In this document: positions 9,950 to 20,642 of the stretch, one piece after another
Position numbering within the stretch: position 1 is the stretch's first letter
How the letters are laid out: the number at the start of each line of letters is the position of its first letter
DNA from: Plutella xylostella
Lineage: Eukaryota; Arthropoda; Insecta; Lepidoptera; Plutellidae
Length of the DNA stretch: 64,000 nt
Direction of reading: 5' to 3'
NCBI RefSeq assembly: GCF_932276165.1
Contig: NC_063983.1
Coordinates: 7,261,501 to 7,325,500 of the forward strand
Made by a program: the position numbers and the translations under genes
Notes under the pieces: model-generated
The model's database searches: none
The model's input: only the letters and a program-made list of their open reading frames with translations
Told to the model about the DNA's origin: nothing

Positions 9950-11930
9950 GAGTAAATTTTGCTCTCCCATAGAAACTTTGATGGTCACGTGACTTTTTTA
10001 ATTTGGAGTAGCAAAATAATTTTCTTTTACGATTTTCCTAAAGTTTTAGAACAAAATATTGGTTTTTTTTTCTAAATGAAATCTATTTGCTTAATTCGGC
10101 CATAAGGGACTTTTTCAGCTTTACCCTAACTGTGGGGGAAGCGCCGATAGACAAAATATTGTATACTTACTTACTACCACTATTGCAACAACCTGTAGAG
10201 TCTGTAGACACAATCCGCCCCTCATTCTGGGAAACCGAGAAACAATATAAAATCGATACTTTCTGGATAGGTTTGAATTTTATTTCATGAACAAGTAATT
10301 ATGACATATGAAACCATTGAGTATGAATGGTCTGGAAACGAAATAGGCAGACGTTCCCCTCTGCCGGGGTAGTGGGCCAGAAAGGCCCACAGATTTTAAA
10401 AACTAGTTGCAGTCTCAATTTTCACTAGACTCAATCTAGTTGGCAAAGCGTTCGTTTCGTGTAAAATTATTTTTATACATTACTAAATGACAGCTTCATT
10501 GCATAGAATATTCGGATTTCCGGATTTGATCACAGATTTGATCGCCTTCGGTCATGGTTAATTGTTATTAGCCGTAGCCCGTAGCCCAGCAACCAATATC
10601 AGAAAAATGCCATAGTGAGGAGAGTACCGGTATGTAAATATGTATGTGCTTATCGACAAAAAGGTCACAGTTAAAGAAGGATACGCATAGTTTATTTTAT
10701 TTTTCAAAAAATTGCTCTGATATACCTACGAGATATTACAAAAGTGGTGAACGTAAGCCGACATGGTTGACTAGGGGGTCATTCTGAAAATTTTTTGGTC
10801 ATCGCTTTCAGGAAATTCAAGTTGTAAAAAAACCAACCAAGTTTTTATGGAGCAGAAAAAACATTTTAGTCGTACTTATATAAAAAAAAATATTTTGACA
10901 AGTAAATCATATGGTTAACTTTTTTGGAAGCATTTCATCTACATTCTATATTTTAAGAAAAAAAACTTTAAAAGATAAGTTATAGAAAAAAATGCTTCAT
11001 ATGTTAATCATTCATAATTTAATTAATTTATAATTATTATTTCCAACACAAATGATTTCGATTTTATCGATAACGCTTATCGATGATTGTTACATCCATG
11101 GAAAGAAAGAATGACGACACTGTGTTCATAATTAATTGTCTCTTTACATAACCCTTATTGCTAGGAATTAAAACTCATAATGGCATGTCCCATGAGACAT
11201 AATCAAGGTAAACGGTAAAATTTCCCCCCGCAAAAATTGGCAGACTTTTTTGTATCAAGAAAGATCGCTATGACGCTTCCCGAGGGTACACCCGAGTCCG
11301 CGTTGTTCTATGTATGAAACTAAAAAACTATACTGTAACTGAAAAAAGTATAATAAGACCTTCTTCTTCTTCTATCGTGTAAATGCACTAAGCTAACTTC
11401 CTCCAGTGTTTTGCTACTCTTACTGCGAGGTAGACCTTGAAACAATAATTGTAGAAATCTGTTTATTATTTTCGTTTTAATACGAAGAGTCACTTTTCGC
11501 CTGACTGATACGCAAATTACCTTCATACACACAGTCATTATGTAAGTATTTGTGTAAAACCTATAGATAGTTAGGATGCTCGAAGTACCTACTTATACTT
11601 ATGCATTTTGAAGCAAGAAATAAAAATATTTGCCGAACCACAAAGAAGCTGGCCCTAAAATATGTTTCCAAGGTGAACTGGAAACCGGCCTCACTCCTCA
11701 CTCGGCTTTAATAGAATATCTGCGTACTGGATATTCGCGATATTTCATCTCCCGATGACGTAACGCGCATGCGTCAAACGGCCCGTTCTAAAATATTATT
11801 TATCCACTAACCCAAGTTGTATTTCAACCCTTTTTTCATTTGAGGACATTTAAGAAGACCTAATTAACCTGTGATTTAAAAAATAACCGAATAAGTTTAA
11901 TATTATAGACCCTTTTTGGTAATTAAAGTT
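9950..11930. other. No gene recognised; AT-rich unique or decayed sequence
   Basis: Holds a fragment with 'CATAGAAACTTTG.TGGTCACGTGACTTTTT' (9980-10005) shared with repeats at 13.6 and 42.1 kb. Short ORFs at 10.1 and 11.3 kb show no recognisable family. I see no supported exon. Confidence 0.5.
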
Positions 11931-11933
11931 AAT

Positions 11934-11980
11934 ATCCTACATCGCGGTATCAAAGTTTTTTAGCTCTCTCGGTATATATA
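11934..11980 (+). promoter_or_regulatory. snRNA-type Pol III promoter of YL4
   Basis: ATCCTACATCGCG at 11934-11946 and TATATATA at 11973-11980. The box-to-TATA distance is 39, and TATA to the G-run start is 30. Confidence 0.75.
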
Positions 11981-12002
11981 CAGGTCGTCTGAAGTAACAT
12001 GC

Positions 12003-12181
12003 GGGGGTCCGTCTCTACACAGTGACCTGGTTTGCGGCGTAGCCAGTCTAACTACGCCGTACCCTTCAGATGACTGTCTTAACCGACATATGTAAAGCGC
12101 AATGAATAAAATGGTCAAGTTAAAAGTCGTTAGGGTGCATACCCAAACAACACCACTGCTGTAGAGAATATGACCTCTTTT
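12003..12181 (+). ncRNA. YL4: Y RNA-like structured Pol III transcript (about 179 nt)
   Basis: Starts at GGGGG and ends in TTTT (12178-12181) with no earlier T4. Lower helix GGGGUC (12004-12009) pairs with GACCUC (12172-12177). The 5' loop is CG; the upper helix UCUCUACA (12012-12019) pairs with UGUAGAGA (12160-12167), eight pairs; AAUAUGACC takes the 3' signature position. The apical domain contains its own hairpin, GGCGUAG paired with CUACGCC near 12035-12058. A 95-codon minus-strand ORF over this locus is a shadow. Confidence 0.75.
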
Positions 12182-12360
12182 GCCTCCTGAAACCTGAAAA
12201 CCCAGTATTATTTTGCGAAGTTTCAGTTTAGAGGCTAAATCCGGCATAGACTCTGAAAAGAAGATTTAAGAAAAATTGTTTTAGCATATTTTGTCACCAG
12301 TTATCACTTTCTCCAATGATCATTCTTTTATAATTTAATATGAAATAATTCATTGTAATT

Positions 12361-12480
12361 ATATAGATTACACATAATACAACACAAATACACCCAGGGG
12401 CCAGGATAGGACTCTCGGACTCCCTAATCAGACAGCGCTCTACCTTTTTGCCCGAGTACAGCCGTGTGACGTGCTAATCA
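12361..12480 (-). repeat. Decayed tRNA-like SINE head
   Basis: Read in reverse: GGTAGAGCGCTGTCTGATTA followed by a GAGTCCGAGAGTCC box-B-like motif. It is too degenerate to be a tRNA gene. Confidence 0.35.
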
Positions 12481-13112
12481 ATACTCTATCTCGTTAAGTT
12501 AAAGGTAGATATGGCTTGCCATCTCTGTAATACGACAACGATAGGTAGAGTCCTTGAAGGATGATATATTATGACGTCATCCGAAGGGGTCACCTGCCTA
12601 AATATAGCACGTTGTATTTTTAACAAGAGGGGTGTTCCAAGTTTGCTATGTGTTTGTCGGGTTTAATTAAATGAAATTTGTTGAAATAAAATTAATGGTG
12701 AATTATTTTTTTATTAGGGTACTTGTATATTTTTAATAATGTGAACATTGGCATTAAATTTGGTATTCGCTGTTGAAATTTTAATAATAATCCGCTTTTA
12801 TAAAATACAATAGGTACAATGTGATAATACGACTGAAACAATAAAATTTACTCTACAAGGCAGATAAATAATTGTTATTTTCAGTTTTTAAGGTGTTTAC
12901 AAGATTATCCTTTCTCGTTCAACGGCTTATCTTAATGAGCTACATAAGTAGAAGTTCTACGAAGCCTCTAATGATTTAAATAAATGTTAAGGGAATTTAA
13001 AGTTATCTTCATATTTCAGATGGCAAGGGGATTCAGAGGGGTACTTGTCTACCCCAATAAACCCATAAAAAACATATTGTTACTTTTTTACCTGAAGAAG
13101 GGAGACTTCAGA

Positions 13113-13158
13113 ATCCTACATCGCGGTATGTAAGTATTTTGCCACGTCGACATAAATA
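13113..13158 (+). promoter_or_regulatory. snRNA-type Pol III promoter of YL5
   Basis: ATCCTACATCGCG at 13113-13125 and ATAAATA at 13152-13158, which is 28 bases before the GGGG start. Confidence 0.75.
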
Positions 13159-13179
13159 CACGGGATGAATCTGTTCAGT

Positions 13180-13339
13180 GGGGTCCGTTACTACGCGGGA
13201 ACACGGTTCGAGAGCCGTGTAAAAAAACTCTTTCACAGAATTCCCGAGAGATGTCTCTCTCAGTCAGACGATGCCCAGTGGGAGGTTGTTTGGAGGCGCA
13301 ATCTCAACACCACCGGTCGTAGCAGATTTGACCCTTTTT
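13180..13339 (+). ncRNA. YL5: Y RNA-like structured Pol III transcript (about 160 nt)
   Basis: Carries the clearest Ro-stem signature. Lower helix GGGGUC (13180-13185) pairs with GACCCU (13330-13335). GGUCCG is on the 5' side and AUUUGACC on the 3' side. Upper helix CUACG (13191-13195) pairs with CGUAG (13318-13322). The terminator is five T at 13335-13339, with none inside. Just after GGGAAC there is a compact hairpin, ACACGG(loop)CCGUGU. A 63-codon ORF across it is incidental. Vertebrate Y4 RNA shows the same GGUCCG/AAAUUUGAC arrangement; the homology is an inference from that motif and the fold. Confidence 0.75.
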
Positions 13340-13522
13340 ATTCCAAAAATATGTAGTAAGTACGTTGTGAGAGCAGAAAGTTAACTCTCGATGTCAAAAA
13401 AATACTTGTTCAGATAAAAGTCCATCTGTCCTACCACTACCACTATTTTGCCACAAGGCAACAAGTATGCAAGTCTCTCTATGATCATATAATACCCCTT
13501 TTATTCTCGGGTAACAATATTG

Positions 13523-13765
13523 TTATACAGGGTGTTGCAAAAAGGGTATACTAAGCCGAAACCTACATGTGCAGCATGGTATATCTAAGCCCGAAACTGA
13601 AATCAGAATTTCAAAATTCGCGAAAAAAATATTTAATTTTCCATAAAATTTGTTGGTCACGTGACTTTTTACTATGGAGAATGACTTTTTTTTTCGCGAA
13701 TTTTGAAATTCTGCATTTGTTTTATCCATATGTTAGGTGGAATTTCACCAAACGCTAAACGTATT
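13523..13765. repeat. Palindromic repeat with CAGGGTGTTGCAAAAAGGG start
   Basis: Begins ACAGGGTGTTGCAAAAAGGG TATACTAAGCCGAAACCTAC. Its interior 'AGAATTTCAAAATTCGCGAA' is mirrored 90 bases later, so open frames on both strands read the same residues. Related pieces occur at 17.87, 27.13 and 42.01 kb. It is probably a TIR element and non-coding. Confidence 0.65.
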
Positions 13766-13817
13766 TAGTAGCCTGTCATATGTCTGTCAGTTAGTACAAA
13801 ATTTGATTTAAATACCT

Positions 13818-14096
13818 ACGTTTAGCGTTTGGTAAAAGTGACCTTTCGTGTAGATTCGAAAATAGTATCGAATCCTATGCTCGCGCCTCTGAGTCGTGAG
13901 CACAAGTTTCGATCCTCCGTTATCGTTGCGTATCGTCAACTGTCACTGTCAAAATGTAAAGCAAAGTTAGTTCAAAAAGTGACATTTATTTTTTCCATAT
14001 GTTAGGTGGAATTTCAGCGACACTGAGTCGCGAGCACCGGATTCGATACTATTTTCGAATCTACACGAAGGGTCACTTTTACCAAACGCTAAACGT
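13818..14096. mobile_element. TIR element with ACGTTTAGCGTTTGG ends
   Basis: Terminal inverted repeats of about 58 bp (ACGTTTAGCGTTTGGTAAAA ... and its reverse complement, including TGTAGATTCGAAAATAGTATCG) enclose about 160 bp. No ORF. Another copy of the terminus lies just left at 13745-13765. Confidence 0.8.
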
Positions 14097-14138
14097 TTTT
14101 ATTAGCTCAGGTTGAATAGAATAGAATAATATTATACA

Positions 14139-14310
14139 GTTGTGAGCAATGAAATAGTTCCATTCCAGTAACAATAGCATCAAATTACTGCTTAACAGAA
14201 AATGTACGTTAATGACGCCGTCTGCAACACTGAAGTTCATTTAGCAGCGCATCAGGATTCAATTCAGGAAATTACTAACTAAAAACGTTCATATTTTGTC
14301 CTATCTATAT
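14139..14310. mobile_element. MITE of the ACTCRCGAGCAATG family, copy 3 (partial)
   Basis: TGTGAGCAATGAAATAGTTC end, then interior 'ATGACGCCGTCTGCAACACTG' and 'AGCGCATCAGGATTC'. The far end is missing. Confidence 0.6.
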
Positions 14311-14712
14311 ATATATGTTGTTCTATCTATATAGCTAGATCAAGCACATCTACATTTTTTAATTAACAAACACATTTAAATACAAATTTGTCGACAATAA
14401 GAATTCAAGGGTTTGTGTGTGATGAGATCTTAATCTACATATTTTACATATATCTACTAATTAATAAATATGTGTAAATACTAATTAATACAGTCATGCA
14501 ATATAAGTTAAGGTAGTATAAAGTCATAATTACCTATTAGCAAAAGTTATAATATAAGATAATACATCGACCGAGACTAGAGCGAGACCCATCCACCGTA
14601 TGGGCCAGCAGATCTATAGCACTGTCCATTTCTCCATAGGTCTTGATACAATAGTATTGAGAAATCTACATGACTGTGCGAACTATGAACCAAACGCGAA
14701 CCCGCAGCGGAA

Positions 14713-14759
14713 ATCCTACATCGCGGTATCAAAGTTTTTCAGCTCCCTCAGTATAAGTA
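14713..14759 (+). promoter_or_regulatory. snRNA-type Pol III promoter of YL6
   Basis: ATCCTACATCGCG at 14713-14725 and TATAAGTA at 14752-14759. Box to TATA is 39, and TATA to start is 30. The stretch after the box (GTATCAAAGTTTTT-AGCTC) is also shared with YL4. Confidence 0.75.
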
Positions 14760-14781
14760 CCGAAGGTCACACATGAATATC

Positions 14782-14935
14782 GGGTCCGTTTCTACACGGG
14801 AATACGCGCGAGGGAGCCGTTCTAAATCCCTTCTATGAATTCCCTGTCTCTATAGACAGAACCTATGAAAGCCACAATTCGAGGTTGCACTGAAATCAAC
14901 TTCAACCCCACCGCTGTAGAAAATTTGACCTTTTT
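14782..14935 (+). ncRNA. YL6: Y RNA-like structured Pol III transcript (about 154 nt)
   Basis: The shortest member. Lower helix GGGUC (14782-14786) pairs with GACCU (14927-14931). GUCCG is on the 5' side and AAAAUUUGACC on the 3' side. Upper helix UUUCUACA (14789-14796) pairs with UGUAGAAA (14915-14922), eight pairs. The terminator is five T at 14931-14935 with no earlier T4. Against YL4, the second upper-helix pair changes from C-G to U-A on both strands together. Confidence 0.75.
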
Positions 14936-15337
14936 GTAAACCACGCTGCGCGTACTTAGCTACTAACGATGCTTTTTAGGATTTCGGTTCCGTAAATGAA
15001 GTAATGAAGCATAAAAAACTACCGATCACTCATTTCATAATCATGATCATTCTTTGATCAGTCAGGACGGTATCTATTAATGTTATCTTTGTTGTCAGTT
15101 TATGTTGGGAAAACGACGATCTATCATTAATACTGAATACTGGATATTGTAATTAAATCCATTGTACTCATACATCCCTGTAAATAACCGTTAGGTTTGC
15201 TGGCTAAAATATTTGAGTAATATTTATTATTATAAAGCACCAACCAATATAATCACGAAGTAATTATTTAATATTCGGAAAGTTCGACATTTTAATAAGT
15301 GAATCAGTAAAGTTGTTTGACGTTTCGTTTATCAACT

Positions 15338-15550
15338 ACTAGCTGTTCCCGCGCGCCTTAAAAACGCCTTAAAACGTTTTCCCGTGGGAATTGCGGGATA
15401 AAAAGTAGCCTATATTATTCTTTCCCAGAGTTTAGACCGTCTGTATACCAAATTTCATTCAAATCCGTTCAGTAGTTTTGGCGTGAAAGAGTAACAGACA
15501 GACAGACATACAGACACAGTTACTTTCGCATTTATAATATTAGTTAGGAT
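15338..15550 (+). repeat. CTAGCTGTTCCCGCG interspersed repeat, copy 2
   Basis: Full-length copy: ACTAGCTGTTCCCGCG start, 'AAAACGTTTTCCCGTGGGAA', 'CCGTTCAGTAGTTTTGGCGT', a short CAGA run, and a TTATAATATTAGTTAGGAT end. It abuts the truncated 3' end of the gag-like ORF. Confidence 0.85.
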
Positions 15551-15552
15551 AT

Positions 15553-16356
15553 TTAAAATTTATATTTATATATAAAATTTATATTTATTTTCCTCACTTC
15601 TAGTAATATTTTTTCCTTTTTTAATGCATAATCAAGCAGTGATCCCATTTGATACTTAAAAGAAAGCGCATATCTGATGGGCGACCAGCCTTTGTTTCCA
15701 AATGTATCACAGAAACTTTTCTCCCATTTGTTCCACTCTGATTCGACTGTAAATTTTATAAGCGAACAGCTGTACCAATCTATACCAGCGTATTCCAAAA
15801 AGTTTTTTAAAATTTCAATCTTCTTATGGTCTTCTTTAATATGGAAGCGTTCACATTCCTTGTTGAAACTTTTAATCCATTGGTGAGCATTTGCATTCCG
15901 CCCATTGAATTTCTCAATCATAAAATCTTTTGAGATTTTACCCAAATTTTGAGTCTCCGGGTTTGTTTGTTTTTCTTCGAGCAATTTTTCTAAAAGTTTT
16001 TCCAATGTTCGATTTGAACTACTAGATAATGATTTATCCTCTTGTATGTTTTCTATCATTTCCTCTAGGTAGAAATCATTAAACTGCAAGTTTTCTCCTT
16101 CATCTAAATATATCTTAGATATTTCATCTGTCAAGGTTATCCATATTTTTCTTGTCTGGTGCCGTGTATTCAATGTTTTTCTTACTTTGGCATAGTTTGA
16201 GGTTTTTGTGATAACCTGATGTAAACTTGCAGGCTGACATTCATCCGGTATACTGAAAACCTGTCCAGTAGGTGTACCTATTGAGGTTATGCAAATAATA
16301 TTGGATTTTCCATCCGCTGCAGATTTCACAGCAAAATCAAACCTCAACTTCTCCAT
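15553..16356 (-). CDS. Gag-like retroelement protein, 267 codons, 3' end truncated
   Basis: An uninterrupted frame from ATG at 16354-16356. Residues about 115-135 are low-complexity and acidic/basic (RTLEKLLEKLLEEKQ, likely helical). Then comes a capsid-like core: 'FMIEKFNGRNANAHQWIKSF', 'CERFHIKEDHKKIEILKNFL', 'WYSCSLIKFTVESEWNKWEK', 'FCDTFGNKGWSPIRYALSFK', 'GSLLDYALKKEKILLEVRK'. The FxGxxxxxxWI...F...C opening and paired helices resemble Gag capsids of LTR retroelements, so particle assembly around element RNA is the likely role. No protease or RT follows. The last residues (NINFIYKYKF) are encoded by AT-rich junction DNA beside the copy-2 repeat, so the C-terminus is lost. Confidence 0.6.
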   Translation of the reverse strand: MEKLRFDFAVKSAADGKSNIICITSIGTPTGQVFSIPDECQPASLHQVITKTSNYAKVRKTLNTRHQTRKIWITLTDEISKIYLDEGENLQFNDFYLEEMIENIQEDKSLSSSSNRTLEKLLEKLLEEKQTNPETQNLGKISKDFMIEKFNGRNANAHQWIKSFNKECERFHIKEDHKKIEILKNFLEYAGIDWYSCSLIKFTVESEWNKWEKSFCDTFGNKGWSPIRYALSFKYQMGSLLDYALKKEKILLEVRKININFIYKYKF

Positions 16357-16369
16357 ACTTATTTAAATA

Positions 16370-17650
16370 TGTGCAGAAAATGTTGTTTTATAATAATATT
16401 CGGTTTTAAATAAATAAAGACGTAATTGCGTTTTTCTGTAAGACAAAACATATTTTATTAACAAAACATTATAAGTTTACAATGCAATGTAATTCCACTA
16501 ATCACTACTAAACACATTAATAACTTACCTGTAAGACAAAAAAACAACATTTAAAGCCTCTATTTAAGGTATTGATATTATTTTACAGGAAATAAGCTCT
16601 TTAGACTTTATTTACAAAATCAAAAACATAACCTCTTAAATTTTCTTAAACACATTGACAACTGACATGAGTGCCAGTCACAAGAGAATTAGAATAAGAA
16701 TTAAGAAAAGCAATATCAATAAGGTAGTGGTTTTCTTTACATATATTTAATATTATATTTATAATTTATAATATTATTTATTATATTATAACAATGGGTT
16801 TATTGCCTGAAATAAAGAATTTTTATTTATTTATTTATAATGTTAGTTAGGATATATATAGTTAGGATTAGGATTCGATATTTTCGTTTTTTTTTTATTA
16901 TTGATTTGGTTGTGAATTTCGGTAAAAATATACCTATTTATATTCTTAAAAGCCTAGCAAAATCAATGGTTGTATAAATGATTGTATAATAATATAATTT
17001 TTGTTAATGATAAAATATTATAATGGGTTAGACATGTTATTTGAATGCATGCATTTTATTTGTACTAATAACTAATGTAAACAAATTATAAATAATTATA
17101 TATATTCAATGACTTTAACATAATTATGTTAGTAATAAATTATATTATTAGTATTAAATATGTAGGTACCTACTTATTTGTAAATAAATAAATACTGAAT
17201 GATTCAAAATTGTAACCATGTACTTACCTATACAAAAAAAAAAACGATTTGATCATTATTTCTCCTAGAAAGGCTGGTAACCTTGGAGAATACTACCTCA
17301 ACCCCTGCACTGTTATGGTGTTGGGAGGCCGTTTAACAGATCCAAAAAATATTTTGTAGATAAATAAAATTATTATGTGATGAACTAAATTTACTTATTT
17401 ATATAAAATTGGAAATAATAATACGTTAAACATAAAATTAAACATTGTAAATAATTTTAAGTACTTACTTATGTCAATGTAACGAAATTTAATTTAATAA
17501 ACGTCTATTCTATTCTATATTCTTAAAAAAACGTACCTAAGTTATTATGTTTTATTAGTATTATGTTCTTACCTGTTCAGAGAGATATTGCTGGAACTTT
17601 CATCACTCAAATAATTATAATTTTTATTATTATAAATTTGGGTCCCCCAC
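16370..17650. other. AT-rich stretch without recognisable gene
   Basis: Upstream of the gag-like ORF there are paired 'CTGTAAGACAAAA' motifs (16,436 and 16,530) that could be element-specific repeats. The rest is very AT-rich with no long ORF. Confidence 0.4.
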
Positions 17651-17651
17651 A

Positions 17652-17992
17652 GAGAATAGAATAGCCTAATACAAAAAACCCCCACTGGGGGTGTAAGTAC
17701 CGGCACCTGACTCTCTGGAGTGGAACCTTTGTGCATATCCCCAATGTCTAAACTGCCTTCCTAAGCTTGGACCATTTCCCACCACGCTGGTCCACTGCGG
17801 GTTGGTGGTTTCACATACCTAGATGTGCTAAATCTAGATATGCAGGTTTCCTCGCGATGATACCCTTTTTGCAACACCCTGTATACATTGTACTTAAATT
17901 CAAAGAACTCATTGGTACATGTCAGCGCCGGGATTCGAACCCGCATCTCTGGCGTGATAAGCGGGCGCTTACCTGACTGAGCTACCACTGCT
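17652..17992 (-). mobile_element. tRNA-headed SINE, copy 2, with an altered interior
   Basis: On the minus strand: GTGGTAGCTCAGTCAGGTAA (box A) and GGTTCGAATCC (box B), then 'GGCGCTGACATGTACCAATG', a conserved body with 'AGATTTAGCACATCTAG' and 'TGGACCAGCGTGGTGGGAAA', and an ATAGA-type tail. Against the copy at 40.3 kb, the segment between 'CCTCGCGATG' and 'ATACATTGTACTT' is replaced by ACCCTTTTTGCAACACCCTGT, which is the end of another repeat. Confidence 0.85.
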
Positions 17993-18019
17993 CTTATTAG
18001 GTATCTACCACACAACATA

Positions 18020-18900
18020 ATAAGTACTTACATATTATTATGCACACACATGATATTATGTGAAATTTAATGAAGTACCTACCTAATCTAAATTGTGATG
18101 TTATGTTTAAGTTATTGTGGAACAGAGGGACTGCGAAAGTCCGTTGTTCAAATAAAGTTTTGAATGAACAAAGTAAATACTTAGTTGGGTAGTTTGGGTA
18201 CACAGTTATTCTGGTTTACCCACATAATGGACTATAATAAAATTATTGCTATAAGCGATTGTGATGAAAACTACACATAGGTACAGTCAATCAGGGATGT
18301 TATAGGTAGATACTGATAACCTTATAACCTAACCTTTTAAGTTACAAAAGTTTAAATTAAACTTGGCCTTTTTTATTTATTTATTAAAGTACTTATGGTA
18401 AAACTTAAAACGAATAAATTATATTTACGTAAATTACTTAAAAGCATAATAAGTATATTATTGTAATATATTATGTAGTACTTAAACACTTTAAACTGTA
18501 CTGTATTAGAATTCAATGTTTTAGTAAGTATAGTACAAGTACCTACATAATTTAACATAAATTCAATTACTTAAGTATGTACCTACCTCATTACGATTTA
18601 CGAAAGTAAACGCTATTTTATTGTTTAGAATAATTAATAGGAGTTGTCCCTTTTACTTTTCCTAAATTATTTTAGTAGGTACTTTCTTAGTGTTAGTTTT
18701 TATAAATTCAAAACATTTTGACGTTAAAAGAATCTACTTTATAAATTTTTTGGGCCTATAAGATAATGCCAGCTATTGATGGTTGCACTGTGTGTGATTG
18801 GACGACAAAATATTGTGTTTAATGATCTCATTTTAACATAAAGCTTCCAGTAAATCACTGAAGATGGCGTTGGAAATATATAAAATTCTAATTAGATTAT
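18020..18900. other. AT-rich sequence, no gene supported
   Basis: Short ORFs of 60-70 codons only. No recognisable repeat boundaries or splice-bounded coding signal. Confidence 0.4.
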
Positions 18901-19023
18901 CAAGTGATAACGAACACCTTCTAATTTCTTTGCTCAATTTACTATCCAATCAAATCATTGAGAGATTCATTAAATCATCTTAAACCTTTCAATTTCATTC
19001 AGAAACACCACAAACTTCAGAAC

Positions 19024-19070
19024 ATCCTAGAACTCCGTTACAAGAACCCCGCGGCCATTTTGTTATTAGA
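19024..19070 (+). promoter_or_regulatory. Diverged snRNA-type promoter of YL7
   Basis: ATCCTAGAACTCC at 19024-19036 matches the first six bases of the common box and a few after. The TATA position holds TATTAGA (from 19064), 40 from the box and 29 before the GGG start. It is weaker than in the other copies. Confidence 0.5.
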
Positions 19071-19092
19071 AAAATTCAAATTAAGAACACTC

Positions 19093-19362
19093 GGGTGTCT
19101 CGCTCTTCTCGGTAAGCCGTACATTGTGCGGTCACTGTAACGACAATATTTCTGTGTTTATGTGTGTGTGTGTTTACCTTCTGAACTCTTCGTGTGAGCG
19201 TTGAAGTTCCTAAATTACTAGGCTGTAAGAAATGCTATGCGATGGCGGGCCGGAGCGGAGAGGCGAGCGCCGCGCCGTCTCCACTCCGTCCCAGTTTATG
19301 AGCGGAGTTCAGTATTCTGTTCTCGCACCCACCGAAGAAGAGCTAATTTGACATCCTTTTTT
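19093..19362 (+). ncRNA. YL7: diverged Y RNA-like transcript (about 270 nt)
   Basis: The longest member, found through its 3' end AAUUUGACAUCC plus six T (19357-19362). Lower helix GGGUGUC (19093-19099) pairs with GACAUCC (19350-19356). Upper helix CUCUUCU (19103-19109) pairs with AGAAGAG (19336-19342) and continues as CGG/CCG past one bulged A. The helix sequence differs wholly from YL4-YL6 yet pairs perfectly. No T4 occurs inside. The 5' loop reads UCG instead of CCG. A 60-codon ORF over its start is incidental. Promoter elements are weak, so it may be less active. Confidence 0.6.
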
Positions 19363-19384
19363 ATGTGTTTTTTATTTAGTTAGT

Positions 19385-19528
19385 ACACTCGCGAGCAATT
19401 AAAAAGTTTCACTTAGAAAATGCCGACACCAAATTACCCTTATTTTTTTAAGACATTTAATTAAAAATTTGAACAAAATATTTAATTTTCACACTTTTGT
19501 CACTGAAAACTTTTCATTGCTCGTGTGT
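19385..19528. mobile_element. MITE of the ACTCRCGAGCAATG family, copy 4 (internally deleted)
   Basis: ACACTCGCGAGCAATTAAAA left end and ACTTTTCATTGCTCGTGTG right end are present. The middle is shorter than in copies 2 and 5. Confidence 0.75.
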
Positions 19529-20520
19529 TACTAAGTATCAGTCGAGCAGACGGGAATATTAAAATGAACCACCTATAGGCCTATGCTGTCGGCCACCTAA
19601 AATCAATCTTCCGTCTTAAAAGAAAAAGCCACCCATTCAAAGTCAAAGCAGCAATTCCGTAGGGATCTTCATCAAATAGAAAATAAGCTAAAGTTGCGTA
19701 CAAAACGACTTTCAAAATAGACTGCAATCCATTGCTTGTTGGGAACCGACCGAACATAGTATCCCACCTTCCAACCGTTCGATGGACTACGGCCATCGCG
19801 TAAGTAACACTTGGTGAAGTTGTGTAGTAAGGGAAATGGAAGCTTTAGCCTTCATCTATGACCTTACCTTTAGTTTTTCAAAGTGAAGTGGAAGTTTTTA
19901 ATAAAAATGAATGCTTAAGTAGAAGAACGGTGACCTACTACCAGCAACAAGCACTATAAAAATATAATAGTTAGATTAGAAAGGTAAACTAGTATACTTA
20001 ATTAAGTATAACACATTTTTATTACAGATAAAAATCTGATTTAGTAGCCACTTAGACATCCAATCGTGATTGAATTTTAATTCAAAGTGGTGTCGGTGTA
20101 TAGTAAAAATGCAATGTACCAAAGCTTTTCGTAAAAGTACCTACCTGTACCTATGTAGGTACACCTAAGCAATGCTTCATTTATAACCTTATCAAGTCTT
20201 AAATTTTAAATTAATCAGCGGTTTCTTTAACAAGGTACGAAAGTGTACTTTTATTACTGTACTTACTAATAATAATATGTACCTACTTTATACTTTTATA
20301 TCTACTAATGAAGTTGAACAACTAGTCGTTTTAAGTGAGTCCAAATTTTAAATGTAGGTGGATGTGTAAGTTTTTAACAATGTTTGGGTGTTGTTTTTGT
20401 CAATAATACCCGACCTAAATAAATCATTTCAAGTATTAAATAAACTTCAAGAGAATAAAATACATACTTACTTGAATTAAATATACTGAATACTTAAACA
20501 AAAAAAATATATGTTACATG

Positions 20521-20585
20521 CCAGGATTTGAACCTGCGACCTCTCGATTGAGATATCGTATGAATGAGACATCTACCATCATCCA
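20521..20585 (-). repeat. tRNA-like remnant
   Basis: On the minus strand there is a GGTTCAAATCC box B followed by TGGCATGTAACA, and an upstream AGATGTCTCATTC. The 5' acceptor strand does not pair with the 3' end, so this is probably a decayed SINE head. Confidence 0.35.
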
Positions 20586-20642
20586 TCGCCATCACGCTTC
20601 CCTTCTTCTTACCCTTACACAATAACCTATTATCTTCCTTGC

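Noticed and set aside
13523..13758. Overlapping ORFs on opposite strands sharing the residues SEFQNSRKK/AEFQNSRKK
   Set aside because: Caused by the palindromic repeat, not by two genes.
19581..19796. 71-codon minus-strand ORF with a hydrophobic middle (ILKVVLYATLAYFLF)
   Set aside because: No splice sites, promoter or family match visible; the hydrophobic run may be due to AT-rich codons.
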